The notes: generated from the letters alone by a model not told the origin. Shown: positions 1 through 7,221, counted from the first letter of the stretch. The stretch is 10,087 nt of DNA from an uncultured Coriobacteriaceae bacterium (GCA_902781245.1 CACZIP010000048.1:1-10087); one strand, 5' to 3'. Translations and numbers: made by a program.

Positions 1-2
1 TC

Positions 3-92
3 TACGACTACTGGGTCAAGCAGGCGAAATGGGACTCCACGGCGAGGGCAGCCCTGCCGCTGGCCATGGGGGCCGTGTCAGAAGTGGGTTAA
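3..92 (+). CDS. C-terminal fragment of an unidentified protein
   Basis: Twenty-nine open codons run from the window edge to a TAA at 90-92. The encoded tail begins YDYWVKQAKWDS and ends AMGAVSEVG. It is rich in Ala, Trp and Lys and has no recognisable motif, so I cannot name a family. The reading frame was chosen because it stays open to the edge and stops 96 bases before the next strong ribosome site. In GC-rich DNA a 29-codon open frame can occur by chance. The absence of another gene in this stretch and the plausible composition make a real 3' end somewhat more likely than not. Confidence 0.45.
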   Translation, partial: YDYWVKQAKWDSTARAALPLAMGAVSEVG

Positions 93-105
93 CATCACCA
101 GCACC

Positions 106-134
106 TTGGACTGGCAGCGGCAAACTGCTAGATT
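106..134 (+). promoter_or_regulatory. Possible promoter of the HD-domain gene
   Basis: TTGGAC (106-111) and TAGATT (129-134) are separated by 17 bases in the 96-base gap before the HD gene. The matches to the sigma-70 consensus are 3/6 and 4/6. The start point would fall near 141, giving a leader of about 48 bases. This is a weak prediction based on spacing and position only. Confidence 0.35.
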
Positions 135-188
135 AAAGTAAAGACATCGAGCAACCGAGAGACCCGCCAGAGCAAGGAGGCAGAGCGC

Positions 189-1340
189 ATGCTGTATACG
201 CCCATTACCAAGAAAGCCCTGCGCTACTGCTTCGAATCTCATGCGGGACAATTCGACAAGAGCGGGATACCGTACGTCAACCACCCGCTTCACCTTGCGG
301 AGCAGATGGAAACCGAGGACGAAACCGTCGTCGCGCTGTTGCACGACGTAATGGAAGACTGCGGCAAAACCTCCGATGACCTGCGTGCATTGGGCATATC
401 AGAACAAGCTGCCGAAGCACTTGAGCTGCTCACCCACCCAGAGGGAGTGCCCTACCTCGATTACGTGCGCGCTCTCAAGAACAACCCGCTCGCAGCCAAG
501 GTGAAGCTGGCCGACCTGCAGCACAATTCGGATCTGACGCGTCTCGACGATGTGAGGGAGCGGGATATCGAGCGCCTGTGCAAATACCGCGAAGCACGCG
601 CGATACTTGGCGCTCCAATGACTCCGCGCGAGGAGAACGCGCAGATGATCGACGCGCGCATCGAAGCGGGACTATCGTTACTGCGCAAGCATTACGCTGT
701 GAACGAGCAGGCGGTCGACCAAGTCCTCGCCAGCCCCGTCATCGGCGGACGCCCGCACCACGCACGGCGTTTCGACATCGAAGGCGTTGGCAACCTGCTC
801 GCCATGACTGTCAAGGAAGCCGACGCGAACCAGCTGAGCTCGTTCGTCATCACACCGTACGCGAAAAACCTACCCTTGTTCTCGACCGACTACGTGTACT
901 CGGGCGACAAGCGCTTCTTCCTCATCGAGCTCTACGATTTGGCTGTACGCCAAGACAGCGCATATTGCCATGGTATCGAGTCATTCGCGGCGCTCGCATC
1001 GAGCTGGGACAACATGCCCGACTTCCCCACGCGACCATGTTGGTACGACGACATCCGCCCCGTGTGCATCGCGAAAGCGCCAACCCGTGAACAAGATGAG
1101 CTCGCGCTGCGTCGGTTCCTCGAGGCCTTGCAGCTGTTCATGGAAATTGAGCAGAACGCGCCGGCGATTTCGGGCGACGACCTTAAACGCAAATGGCAAC
1201 TCAACAAAGACTACGCCGACAGGCTCATTGACGAGGGCGGCGTGTCGACCGACCTGTTCACCGAGGCGCTCGGCGCCGAGAACACGCGTCGGTTCTTCGA
1301 CGAGGTGTTCTTCGCCCCTGCGCGCTATCGCGTCGAATAG
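189..1340 (+). CDS. HD-domain protein related to RelA/SpoT hydrolases, with unassigned C-terminal half
   Basis: The start ATG has an excellent ribosome site (AAGGAGG, 174-180) eight bases upstream. Residues 1-140 match the HD_4/RelA-SpoT hydrolase fold: H18 in SHAGQFDKSGIPYVNHP, then HDVMED (H52, D53, E56, D57), then KLADLQHNSDL (D109, N113). These are the metal-binding histidines and aspartates that in SpoT/MESH1 hydrolyse the 3'-pyrophosphate of (p)ppGpp. The usual KLADRLHN reads KLADLQHN, so the conserved Arg is missing. No synthetase or TGS domain follows. Residues 145-383 are acidic and aromatic-rich, with no membrane span, and I recognise no domain there. The likely activity is metal-dependent phosphohydrolysis of a nucleotide in the cytoplasm. 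Whether the substrate is ppGpp cannot be read from sequence. The gene is monocistronic and converges on the next gene with a 39-base gap. Confidence 0.85.
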   Translation: MLYTPITKKALRYCFESHAGQFDKSGIPYVNHPLHLAEQMETEDETVVALLHDVMEDCGKTSDDLRALGISEQAAEALELLTHPEGVPYLDYVRALKNNPLAAKVKLADLQHNSDLTRLDDVRERDIERLCKYREARAILGAPMTPREENAQMIDARIEAGLSLLRKHYAVNEQAVDQVLASPVIGGRPHHARRFDIEGVGNLLAMTVKEADANQLSSFVITPYAKNLPLFSTDYVYSGDKRFFLIELYDLAVRQDSAYCHGIESFAALASSWDNMPDFPTRPCWYDDIRPVCIAKAPTREQDELALRRFLEALQLFMEIEQNAPAISGDDLKRKWQLNKDYADRLIDEGGVSTDLFTEALGAENTRRFFDEVFFAPARYRVE

Positions 1341-1379
1341 CGTTGGCGCAGCTACGCCCGACACACTGACCCAGTATCG

Positions 1380-1883
1380 TCAGCCCAGCTCGGCAAGGAG
1401 CGACTGAGTCGCAGCGAAAGCAATCTCGTAAATTCCCGGATACTCGCTCGCGCGGGGGCCGCCGATGGCCAAAACAATCGCATCGTCATCAAGCGCGCGC
1501 AGCCAATCGCAAGCGCGCTCGATCTGCTGGTCAATCGAGTCGGGGCCGTCGAGCCAGATGTCGAAATGAGGAATCCCGTACTTCTCGTTGAACTGATACC
1601 CGGCACTCGTTCCAGGCGATGCGTCTGACGCATGGATGTTGAACACGATGCAGCACGTCGAGTCGCGGATGTTCCACTCGGTCCGCTGGATAACATCGGC
1701 CGACGGCGTTTCGATCATCTCGGGATACAACGCCAAAACGCCAGGCGGGTCGGGATAGTCCTCTGCCCAACCACCTGCCGGGCACCAGCCGGATATGTGA
1801 ATGCCGCAGTGACGCGCCGCATCCATGGCACCACGGTCGGCGCCACTTTGCCCGCCGCTACGAATCTCGATTATCTTGCTCAT
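1380..1883 (-). CDS. YpsA/SLOG-family putative molybdenum carrier protein
   Basis: A 167-aa soluble protein. Family motifs in order are SGGQSGADRGAMDAA (residues 9-23), GWCPAGGWAEDYPDP (32-46), a TEWNIRDSTCCIVF strand (68-81), GTSAGY (91-96) and AIGGPRASEYPGIY (139-152). This pattern fits the Rossmann-like 'putative molybdenum carrier' (cpYpsA) branch of the SLOG superfamily, which is thought to bind nucleotides or related ligands. The molybdenum role is only a family label. I start at the ATG at 1883, just ahead of the first strand, with a weak GAAAG ribosome site. In-frame ATGs at 1898 and 1934 add 5 or 17 residues with no family similarity, and 1934 lies inside a probable terminator hairpin of the upstream gene. 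Family assignment is firm; function is unknown. Confidence 0.85.
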   Translation of the reverse strand: MSKIIEIRSGGQSGADRGAMDAARHCGIHISGWCPAGGWAEDYPDPPGVLALYPEMIETPSADVIQRTEWNIRDSTCCIVFNIHASDASPGTSAGYQFNEKYGIPHFDIWLDGPDSIDQQIERACDWLRALDDDAIVLAIGGPRASEYPGIYEIAFAATQSLLAELG

Positions 1884-1905
1884 CGTTTGAACTTTCATTT
1901 GATAC

Positions 1906-1949
1906 GGAAAAGCTCCGGCCGGCTCGGCTTGCATCGTCGAACCGGCCGG
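1906..1949 (-). terminator. Probable rho-independent terminator of the DUF1232 gene
   Basis: Reading the - strand, CCGGCCGG (1949-1942) and CCGGCCGG (1922-1915) can pair across a 19-base loop. They are followed by AGCTTTTCC, which holds a short T run. The hairpin lies 49 bases past the DUF1232 stop. Each arm is itself palindromic (AACCGGCCGGTT, 1940-1951), so alternative folds exist. The T tract is short, hence the moderate confidence. Confidence 0.45.
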
Positions 1950-1997
1950 TTGGGTCTTCGTTGTTGAATTAGTTGGATCGGCTACTCCAGCAATTCG

Positions 1998-2510
1998 CTA
2001 AGCCTGCACCGACGGCTGGGTCGGCTGAGCGGGCTGCGCGGGTTGAGCCTGATCGGCAGGTGCAGCGGGCTCGAGCGATTCCACGGGAACGAGGTCGATC
2101 GGCTCGCCAACCTTGTCTGCCTTCCATGCTGCGAATGCTGTCAGCTCGGGCTCGTTGATCGCCATCGCGACCGTGGCAACGGCCAAGTCGTCAGCGAAGC
2201 CGATAACCGGAACGTTGTCGGGGATGATGTCGTTCTTCTTCACCAGGTAGACGAATGCACCGACGAGCGAAATGATGACCTTGGGAGACACATCAGTATA
2301 TTCGCGGGTCACATAGCTCTTGACCATGTCGGCCATGACCGGCACGTTGTTGAATGCCTTCGAGACCGTGTCGGGCAGCCCTTCCATCTTCACCTGCAGC
2401 TCCTCGAGCAGACCGTTGATCTGCTCCGGGTCGTCGATGAAGGTCTGCGCCTTCTGCACGTTGTCGTCGATGATGCCCTTCGCCCACTCCAAGCTGAACT
2501 GCTCTGCCAT
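1998..2510 (-). CDS. DUF1232 (YkvA-like) small membrane protein
   Basis: The 170-aa product starts at the ATG at 2510, preceded by a strong AGGAAGGA site; an upstream in-frame ATG at 2591 lacks one. Residues 76-118 carry the DUF1232 signature: a hydrophobic helix (VIISLVGAFVYLV) followed by KKNDIIPDNVPVIGFADDLAVA, matching the family pattern of a helix, then D-x-IPD, then a GxxDDLAV motif. The N-terminal 70 residues are amphipathic and acidic. The C-terminus (148-170) is an Ala/Pro/Gln low-complexity tail built on a QPA triplet. The DUF1232 family is conserved but biochemically uncharacterised. The protein is probably membrane-associated at the inner face. The gene lies 165 bases downstream of the DUF4405 gene on the same strand and likely has its own transcript. 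Confidence 0.82.
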   Translation of the reverse strand: MAEQFSLEWAKGIIDDNVQKAQTFIDDPEQINGLLEELQVKMEGLPDTVSKAFNNVPVMADMVKSYVTREYTDVSPKVIISLVGAFVYLVKKNDIIPDNVPVIGFADDLAVATVAMAINEPELTAFAAWKADKVGEPIDLVPVESLEPAAPADQAQPAQPAQPTQPSVQA

Positions 2511-2615
2511 GATGCATCCTTCCTCGTGTGAGAAACCTTGCTCAAAGTAAACCATATTGCAAAGTCGTTTTCCACGAGAATCGCTGAGCAACTATGCCCA
2601 GTTATTGTGCGATTG

Positions 2616-2705
2616 AATCAAGCCGGCTGCGTAGGGCTTGTCCGCCGCATCGGGCGACATGTCTGCACATTGCGCCTAAATCAAACCAGCTTCGTAGGGC
2701 TTGTC
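2616..2705 (-). repeat. Imperfect direct repeat of the DUF4405 gene's last codons, extending past its stop
   Basis: The 27 bases at 2679-2705, which encode DKPYEAGLI at the end of the DUF4405 protein, recur at 2616-2642 with three mismatches (24/27). The copies are offset by 63 bases, exactly 21 codons. The second copy is therefore in the same frame, reads DKPYAAGLI, and lies beyond the TAG at 2676-2678. After the TAG the frame stays open to another TAG at 2592-2594. Confidence 0.8.
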
Positions 2706-3584
2706 GCACTTCGGCGCGCTCAGCGGGCACTGCTTGCGGCACAACGTGCAGATGGAAGTCGAAGTCGGCGATGCGCTCTCGGAGGTGGATTGGGATGGCT
2801 CAGTTGTTGCGATCTCGCTGGTTGAATCGGATGCCTGGGGTGCAGCCGATGATCCAGACGACGAAGACCCAGTGGCGGACGCGCTCGAGGATGCCCAGCT
2901 CTTACCCGACTTCTTGCCATGTCCGCTCGACTGAACCTCGACCTCGTTCGTTGCCTGCACCGGCGCCGTCTCTGAAACATCGCTCAGCTGGTCACCCGAA
3001 AAGCCCGTCGATTCCCTGTCGACGACAGAGCTCGCCACCTGCGGCAACGTCTTGCCAGCCACCGTCACGCCAAGGGCGACGACGCCCAGGGCAGCAACCG
3101 CATTCACACCAGTGCTGATGGCACGGCGGCGGGACGGATCGTACGGAACCTTGAAGGCGTTCGCCAGAAACGCCCAGTGCATCGCGAGGTGCACGACCAC
3201 AAGTGCGCAAAGCGCATATGACGACACGGTGTGCACAGTTGCCCACATCGCATACGTACCGATGAGCCACACGAAACCAGCCGACGCGAGCAGTCCGCTG
3301 ATTGCAATCGAGCTGACGGCCAGCACCACCGTCGCAACCGCAAGCAAAATGCCCACGACCGCAAGTGCAGTACGCCGTGCGGTGAGCTTCCCGGATTTCG
3401 CGACGCGCGCGGTGCTCTTGACCCACAACATCGACAGCAGGATGTGCGCAATGATCGTCGCGAAGAACGCGAACCCGACCACTTCGTGCAGAAACTCGCC
3501 CGTGAACTGGATGAGCATCTCGAAAACTATCATGAGCGTCAGCGCCACATCGAGCGCCACGCGAATTGCCTTCTTGCCTTTCAT
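2676..3584 (-). CDS. DUF4405 cytochrome-b-like membrane protein with a four-cysteine C-terminal tail
   Basis: The 302-aa product starts at the ATG at 3584, with GAGG seven bases upstream. A 365-codon extension to 3773 has no support. Four to five membrane helices occupy residues 8-180. Histidines placed in or at the helices (H33 in EFLHEVVG, H47 in IIAHILL, H118 in ATVHTV, H132 and H136 in VVHLAMHW) fit the diheme cytochrome-b pattern of DUF4405. A Ser/Thr/Ala-rich stretch (about 215-277) acts as a linker. It ends in C279-x2-C282-x3-C286-P-x5-C293, then DKPYEAGLI. The cysteine spacing suggests metal or Fe-S binding but differs from the classical 2[4Fe-4S] ferredoxin motif. The probable role is membrane electron transfer, with the tail as a possible electron relay. 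No catalytic partner gene is adjacent. Confidence 0.75.
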   Translation of the reverse strand: MKGKKAIRVALDVALTLMIVFEMLIQFTGEFLHEVVGFAFFATIIAHILLSMLWVKSTARVAKSGKLTARRTALAVVGILLAVATVVLAVSSIAISGLLASAGFVWLIGTYAMWATVHTVSSYALCALVVVHLAMHWAFLANAFKVPYDPSRRRAISTGVNAVAALGVVALGVTVAGKTLPQVASSVVDRESTGFSGDQLSDVSETAPVQATNEVEVQSSGHGKKSGKSWASSSASATGSSSSGSSAAPQASDSTSEIATTEPSQSTSESASPTSTSICTLCRKQCPLSAPKCDKPYEAGLI

Positions 3585-3793
3585 CTGCACCCTCGTCTCT
3601 CTCTTGCAGATTTGCCATATCGTGAAACCAGAGTAAACACGCAAGCTGAAAGCACGCTGAAACACCGTGTGCAGCGTGCTGCCCCACCCAACATGTTTAA
3701 GAAAACCGAAAGGTTCGCCATTAGGTTGTCGAAAGGTTGCCGCCGTATCGTGTGACCATGCCGAAATACGCAAGACCTATCAGGAGGCAGACC

Positions 3794-5161
3794 ATGTGGA
3801 CTCGGAAGGAACTCAAAGATAAAGCGAAGATCGCCTTCAAGGCGAACTATTGGAAAGCGGTGCTCGTCGGGCTGCTGCTTGCTGCGCTCATGGGCGGGTA
3901 TGGCAGCTTCGGCTCAGTTCCGAGCACGATGGCCAACAGAACCAACGCAGCAACGTACTACAGCGACACGTCGTACGACAGCGACGCACCGTCTTCGGTG
4001 CACGTACACGTGGACGGCTCAGACGATTCCAGCAGCGACGCAATCGACATCGTCATCGACGACCTTGACGAGAAGCTCAGTATCCAGGACGAAGAAGGCA
4101 ACACGGTTGAAATCGAGAACCCGTCCCCGGCTGCTACCGGATTCGGAGCGTTCTTCTTCGGATTGAGTTTTCTGTTCTTGTTCCTGGTCATCTTCGCGCT
4201 GGTGTTGGCCCTCGACGCGTTCATCTTCAACCCGCTCGAAGTGGGTTCGCAGCGATTCTTCCTGCGCAACCTCAACCAGCCCTCCGAAGTGAAAGAAGTG
4301 GCGCACGCTTTCGACACCAACTACAAGAACACCGTGAAGGGCCTGTTCATCCGCGATCTTTGCATCATCGCTTGGAGCTTGCTGTTCATCATCCCCGGCG
4401 TCGTCAAGTCTTACGAGTACCGCATGATGCCCTACCTGTTCGCCGACGATCCCACCATGACCAAGGAACGTGCGTTTGCCGAGAGCAAGCAGATGATGAC
4501 CGGCCAGAAGTGGAACGCGTTCGTCCTCGACCTCTCGTTCCTCGGTTGGAACATCCTGTCGGCCATGACGCTTGGCATCCTGGGCCTGTTCTACGTGAAC
4601 CCGTACCAGAACCAGACCAACGCCGCCCTGTACGAGAAGCTGCGCTACGGTCTGCCGGCCCCTGCACCTGTAGCTGCAGCGGGCCCGCAAGGCTATGCAC
4701 CTTACGCTCCTTACGCCCCTAACGGACAGCAGCCCTACGCACAGTACGCTCCTGCCAGCACGCAAGCGTACGCTCCCTACGGACAGGCCGGCTACCAGCC
4801 TGAACAGCCGATGCAAGCAGCTCCAACTGCACCGCTGCAGCCTACGACGCCTGCGCAAGCTGTGCCCGAGCTGCAGCAGACCCAGCCCGTGGCAAGCGCT
4901 GGCACCACTGCTGTCGCCCCGGTGATCGTGCCTGACTCCCAGCCGCCCATCCCGCCGTTCGCTGCTGCTGACGCCCCCGCCCCCGTATGGGATGACGCCG
5001 AGACCGAAGAGATTGCTAGCGAAGAAGCGGACGAGCCTGCCGAAGCTGCAAGCGGCGAGATTGCTAGCGAAGAAGCGGACGAGTCTGCCGAAGCTTCAAC
5101 CGACGAAACCGAGGCAGCCGAAGAGGCAACGACCGACGAGACGAAGGCGGCCGAAGAATAA
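3794..5161 (+). CDS. DUF975 integral membrane protein with long low-complexity cytoplasmic tail
   Basis: The 455-aa product starts at the ATG at 3794, with AGGAGG (3782-3787) six bases upstream. An ATG 19 codons earlier has no ribosome site. Membrane segments lie at about 20-36, 118-146, 184-204 and 243-268. The DUF975 core is clear: FNPLEVGSQRFFLRNL (145-160), IPGVVKSYEYRMMPYLFADD (200-219), SKQMMTGQKWNAF (231-243), LSFLGWNIL (247-255), FYVNPYQNQTNAALY (266-280). Between TM1 and TM2 is an unusually long Ser/Asp-rich loop (about 37-117). The tail from 287 holds YAPY repeats, then Ala/Pro/Gln-rich sequence, then two 16-residue acidic repeats beginning EIASEEADE (407-438). DUF975 has no proven function. 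Its position just before a two-component system suggests a role in the same envelope response, which is inference only. Confidence 0.85.
   Translation: MWTRKELKDKAKIAFKANYWKAVLVGLLLAALMGGYGSFGSVPSTMANRTNAATYYSDTSYDSDAPSSVHVHVDGSDDSSSDAIDIVIDDLDEKLSIQDEEGNTVEIENPSPAATGFGAFFFGLSFLFLFLVIFALVLALDAFIFNPLEVGSQRFFLRNLNQPSEVKEVAHAFDTNYKNTVKGLFIRDLCIIAWSLLFIIPGVVKSYEYRMMPYLFADDPTMTKERAFAESKQMMTGQKWNAFVLDLSFLGWNILSAMTLGILGLFYVNPYQNQTNAALYEKLRYGLPAPAPVAAAGPQGYAPYAPYAPNGQQPYAQYAPASTQAYAPYGQAGYQPEQPMQAAPTAPLQPTTPAQAVPELQQTQPVASAGTTAVAPVIVPDSQPPIPPFAAADAPAPVWDDAETEEIASEEADEPAEAASGEIASEEADESAEASTDETEAAEEATTDETKAAEE
5009..5104 (+). repeat. 48-bp tandem duplication inside the DUF975 gene
   Basis: Two adjacent 48-base units (5009-5056 and 5057-5104) encode EIASEEADEPAEAASG and EIASEEADESAEASTD. 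The first 27 bases are identical and differences cluster at the 3' end, which points to a recent in-frame tandem duplication. Further degenerate acidic DETEAAEE-type units follow up to the stop. The copy number could vary between strains by slippage or recombination. Confidence 0.9.
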
Positions 5162-5170
5162 CCGTTCGCA

Positions 5171-5199
5171 TTGCGCCAAAAGCACCGGAAGCGTAGTAT
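5171..5199 (+). promoter_or_regulatory. Possible promoter of the two-component operon
   Basis: TTGCGC (5171-5176) and TAGTAT (5194-5199) lie 17 bases apart in the 93-base gap between the DUF975 and response-regulator genes. Consensus matches are 3/6 and 4/6. Transcription would begin near 5206, inside the left arm of the palindrome at 5200-5239. The spacing is ideal but the hexamers are weak. Read-through from the DUF975 gene is equally possible. Confidence 0.35.
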
Positions 5200-5239
5200 C
5201 GAAAGCGAACCAAGAGGACATCCTTTTGGTTCGCTTTCG
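5200..5239. promoter_or_regulatory. 40-bp near-perfect palindrome in front of the response-regulator gene
   Basis: CGAAAGCGAACCAA (5200-5213) is exactly complementary to TTGGTTCGCTTTCG (5226-5239). The centre (5214-5225) pairs further as G-AGG/CCT-T, with one G-T wobble and an ACAT loop. The RNA would form an 18-bp stem ending one base before the AGGAAGG ribosome site (5241-5247). No T tract follows on either strand, so a standard terminator is unlikely. It could be an operator, a 5'-UTR hairpin that controls translation, or a dispersed palindromic repeat. Confidence 0.8.
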
Positions 5240-5254
5240 CAGGAAGGAACAAAC

Positions 5255-5947
5255 GTGGCATACAAGATCCTGGTCGCCGACGACGAGAAGGATATCCGCA
5301 GCGTTCTAAGACTTTACCTCGAGGATGCGGGCTACGAAGTGGTCGAGGCAGCCGATGGGCTGCAGGCGCTCGAAGCGCTCGAATCCCAGGAAATCGATTT
5401 GTGCCTGCTCGACATCATGATGCCCGAACTCGATGGCTATCAGGTGCTCAAGCGCGTCCGCGAGGCCGACGACGTGCCCATCATCGTGGTGAGCGCCAAG
5501 GGGCAGGACCCCGAGAAGATCCTGGGCCTGAACCTCGGCGCAGACGACTACATGGTCAAGCCGTTCAACCCACTCGAAGCCGTCGCGCGCGTCAACACGA
5601 ACATCCGCCGCGCCAAGGGCGCCCTGCCCCAGCGGCAAACCCAACGTCCGACGCCCACGCTCAAGTGCCGCGACCTCGAACTCGACCCCGAAGCGTGCCT
5701 GCTCACAAAGGCTGGGCAACCCATCGAGCTGACTTCTGTCGAATACCGCATCATGGCCTTGCTGATGGAGCATCCCAGCCGCGTGTTCACCAAACAGCAG
5801 ATCTACGAATGCGGGTGGGACGAAGACTACATCGCGGCCGAGAACAGCGTCATGGTTTGCATCAGCAAGCTGCGCTCGAAACTCGCCAACGATCCCCAGG
5901 CCTACATCAAGACCATCCGCGGCCTTGGCTATCGGCTCGAAAGGTAA
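5255..5947 (+). CDS. OmpR/PhoB-family response regulator
   Basis: The 230-aa product starts at a GTG (5255) with AGGAAGG seven bases upstream. A further upstream ATG (5171) would run translation through the palindrome and adds nothing family-like. The receiver domain (4-118) has the acidic pocket D9/D10, phosphoacceptor D53 in LLDIMMPELDG, switch S80 and K102 in VKPF. The winged-helix DNA-binding domain (135-230) has the typical LTSVEYRIMALLMEHPSRVF and ISKLRSKL recognition segments and ends IRGLGYRLER. It is a transcription factor phosphorylated by the kinase encoded five bases downstream. All key residues are present. Its regulon is unknown; the palindrome just upstream is a candidate self-binding site. 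Confidence 0.95.
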   Translation: MAYKILVADDEKDIRSVLRLYLEDAGYEVVEAADGLQALEALESQEIDLCLLDIMMPELDGYQVLKRVREADDVPIIVVSAKGQDPEKILGLNLGADDYMVKPFNPLEAVARVNTNIRRAKGALPQRQTQRPTPTLKCRDLELDPEACLLTKAGQPIELTSVEYRIMALLMEHPSRVFTKQQIYECGWDEDYIAAENSVMVCISKLRSKLANDPQAYIKTIRGLGYRLER

Positions 5948-5952
5948 CGACG

Positions 5953-7089
5953 ATGGCGAGGAAAGGCAGAGCGAAGGACAAAGCCAGCGGCGACCTCGCA
6001 ACCCGCTCCGGCAAGAACAACCTCGCGTTCTATCTCATCAGCCGCTTCATCGTCGTGCTGTTGCTCGTCATGCTCGCCGAATCAGCAGTCGTATGGCTCG
6101 AGAGCGTCACGTTCATACCCTTGCTCCAAGCGCTCGCCGCAACCAACAGCCCCCAGTCGTACGAGACGACCTCCGTCATTTCGCTCATTCAGTGGACCAT
6201 CTCGCTTATCCAAGCCATGTCTCAAGCAGACTACGCCCAAGTCAGCAGCCTCGTCTCACAGTCGGTTGCGGTGGGCCTGTTCATCGCGATGTTGCTGCTG
6301 TTAGCCACTCCTGTAGTGGTGGGAGCTCTCGTGTTCGCGCGCATGGTGACGCGCAAAGTGCGCGGCTTGCAGGAACAGCGCGAACGCGAATTGGCTCAGA
6401 TCGAGCAACAGCGCAACCAGTTCATCACCGATGTCGCCCACGACCTGCGCACGCCGGTCATGGCGATCTCGGGCATGGCGCACGCGCTGTCGGACGGCCT
6501 CGTGCGCGACGAGGCCATGCGCGATGAGTACCTGCAGTCGATTTGCGACAAGTCCGACAAGATGGGCGACCTGGTTTCGTCGGTGTTCGATTACACGAAG
6601 CTCGGTGGCGGAAATTTCACACTGCAGCGCGAGCCGATCGACCTCCCGCAGCTGCTGCTCAACGAGGCGGCCGTGGCCTACACCGACATCGAGGATGCGG
6701 GCATGCATTTCTCGGTGCATGTGCCCGAAGACCGTTGCATCATCGATGCAGACAAGCTGCAGTTCTCGCGCCTCGTCGCGAACCTCATCGCCAACGCCAT
6801 CAAGCACAACGGTCCTGGCACCGAGATCGCGCTGATCCTCGTGCGCCAAGCCGGCGTCGCTTACGTCATAGTCGCCGACACGGGTGTTCCCATCATGCAA
6901 TCGCCCGACGACCTGTTCCAGCCGTTCATGCAGGGTGACTCATCTCGTTCGTCCTCTGCAGGCGGCAGCGGCCTAGGCCTCTCCATATGCAAGCGCATCG
7001 CCGATATGCACGGCTTCAGCTTGTCAATCGCGCAACCATACGGCCGCTTCACCAAGGCATTCGTCTTGCAGTGTGGCGTTTTGGACTGA
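5953..7089 (+). CDS. Membrane sensor histidine kinase
   Basis: The 378-aa product's ATG lies five bases after the regulator's stop, with AAGG overlapping the end of the regulator gene, so the pair is translationally linked. Two membrane spans (about 26-49 and 105-130) enclose a short external loop of about 55 residues. No HAMP domain is visible; a charged, coiled-coil-like linker (132-157) leads straight to the H-box FITDVAHDLRTPV (H163). The ATPase domain shows the N-box NLIANAIKHN (277-286), G1 VADTGVPI (D309, G311; the second glycine position is Pro), F-box LFQPF and G2 GGSGLGLS (337-344). It autophosphorylates H163 and passes phosphate to D53 of the adjacent regulator. The small sensor loop suggests sensing at or in the membrane rather than binding a large ligand. 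Confidence 0.94.
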   Translation: MARKGRAKDKASGDLATRSGKNNLAFYLISRFIVVLLLVMLAESAVVWLESVTFIPLLQALAATNSPQSYETTSVISLIQWTISLIQAMSQADYAQVSSLVSQSVAVGLFIAMLLLLATPVVVGALVFARMVTRKVRGLQEQRERELAQIEQQRNQFITDVAHDLRTPVMAISGMAHALSDGLVRDEAMRDEYLQSICDKSDKMGDLVSSVFDYTKLGGGNFTLQREPIDLPQLLLNEAAVAYTDIEDAGMHFSVHVPEDRCIIDADKLQFSRLVANLIANAIKHNGPGTEIALILVRQAGVAYVIVADTGVPIMQSPDDLFQPFMQGDSSRSSSAGGSGLGLSICKRIADMHGFSLSIAQPYGRFTKAFVLQCGVLD

Positions 7090-7221
7090 TTGGCGCATCT
7101 TGGCAGTTGGAAACACCTGAGTCATGCGTTTAAGCACAGGACAACTCTCCTGAAGATAACGAGACAGCAACGCACGCCCGCGCGGCACCCGGGCGATTGC
7201 AATAGTCGACGAAACATTTCT

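Noticed and set aside
1367..1384. Hairpin CTGAC...GTCAG between the convergent HD and YpsA-like genes as a terminator
   Set aside because: Only a 5-bp stem, no T run, and it overlaps the end of the YpsA-like coding sequence.
4019..4858. 279-codon - strand open frame inside the DUF975 gene
   Set aside because: It is antisense to a protein with unambiguous DUF975 motifs, lacks a ribosome site and has an Arg/Val/Gln-skewed composition.
5214..5239. The 40-bp palindrome as a classical rho-independent terminator
   Set aside because: No T tract follows on either strand. The right arm is followed directly by CAGGAAGG, the ribosome site.
5401..5952. Extension of the kinase frame upstream through the regulator gene
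   Set aside because: The same frame is open by chance. The ATG at 5953 has a ribosome site and begins the recognisable kinase; the upstream part is the out-of-frame reading of the regulator.
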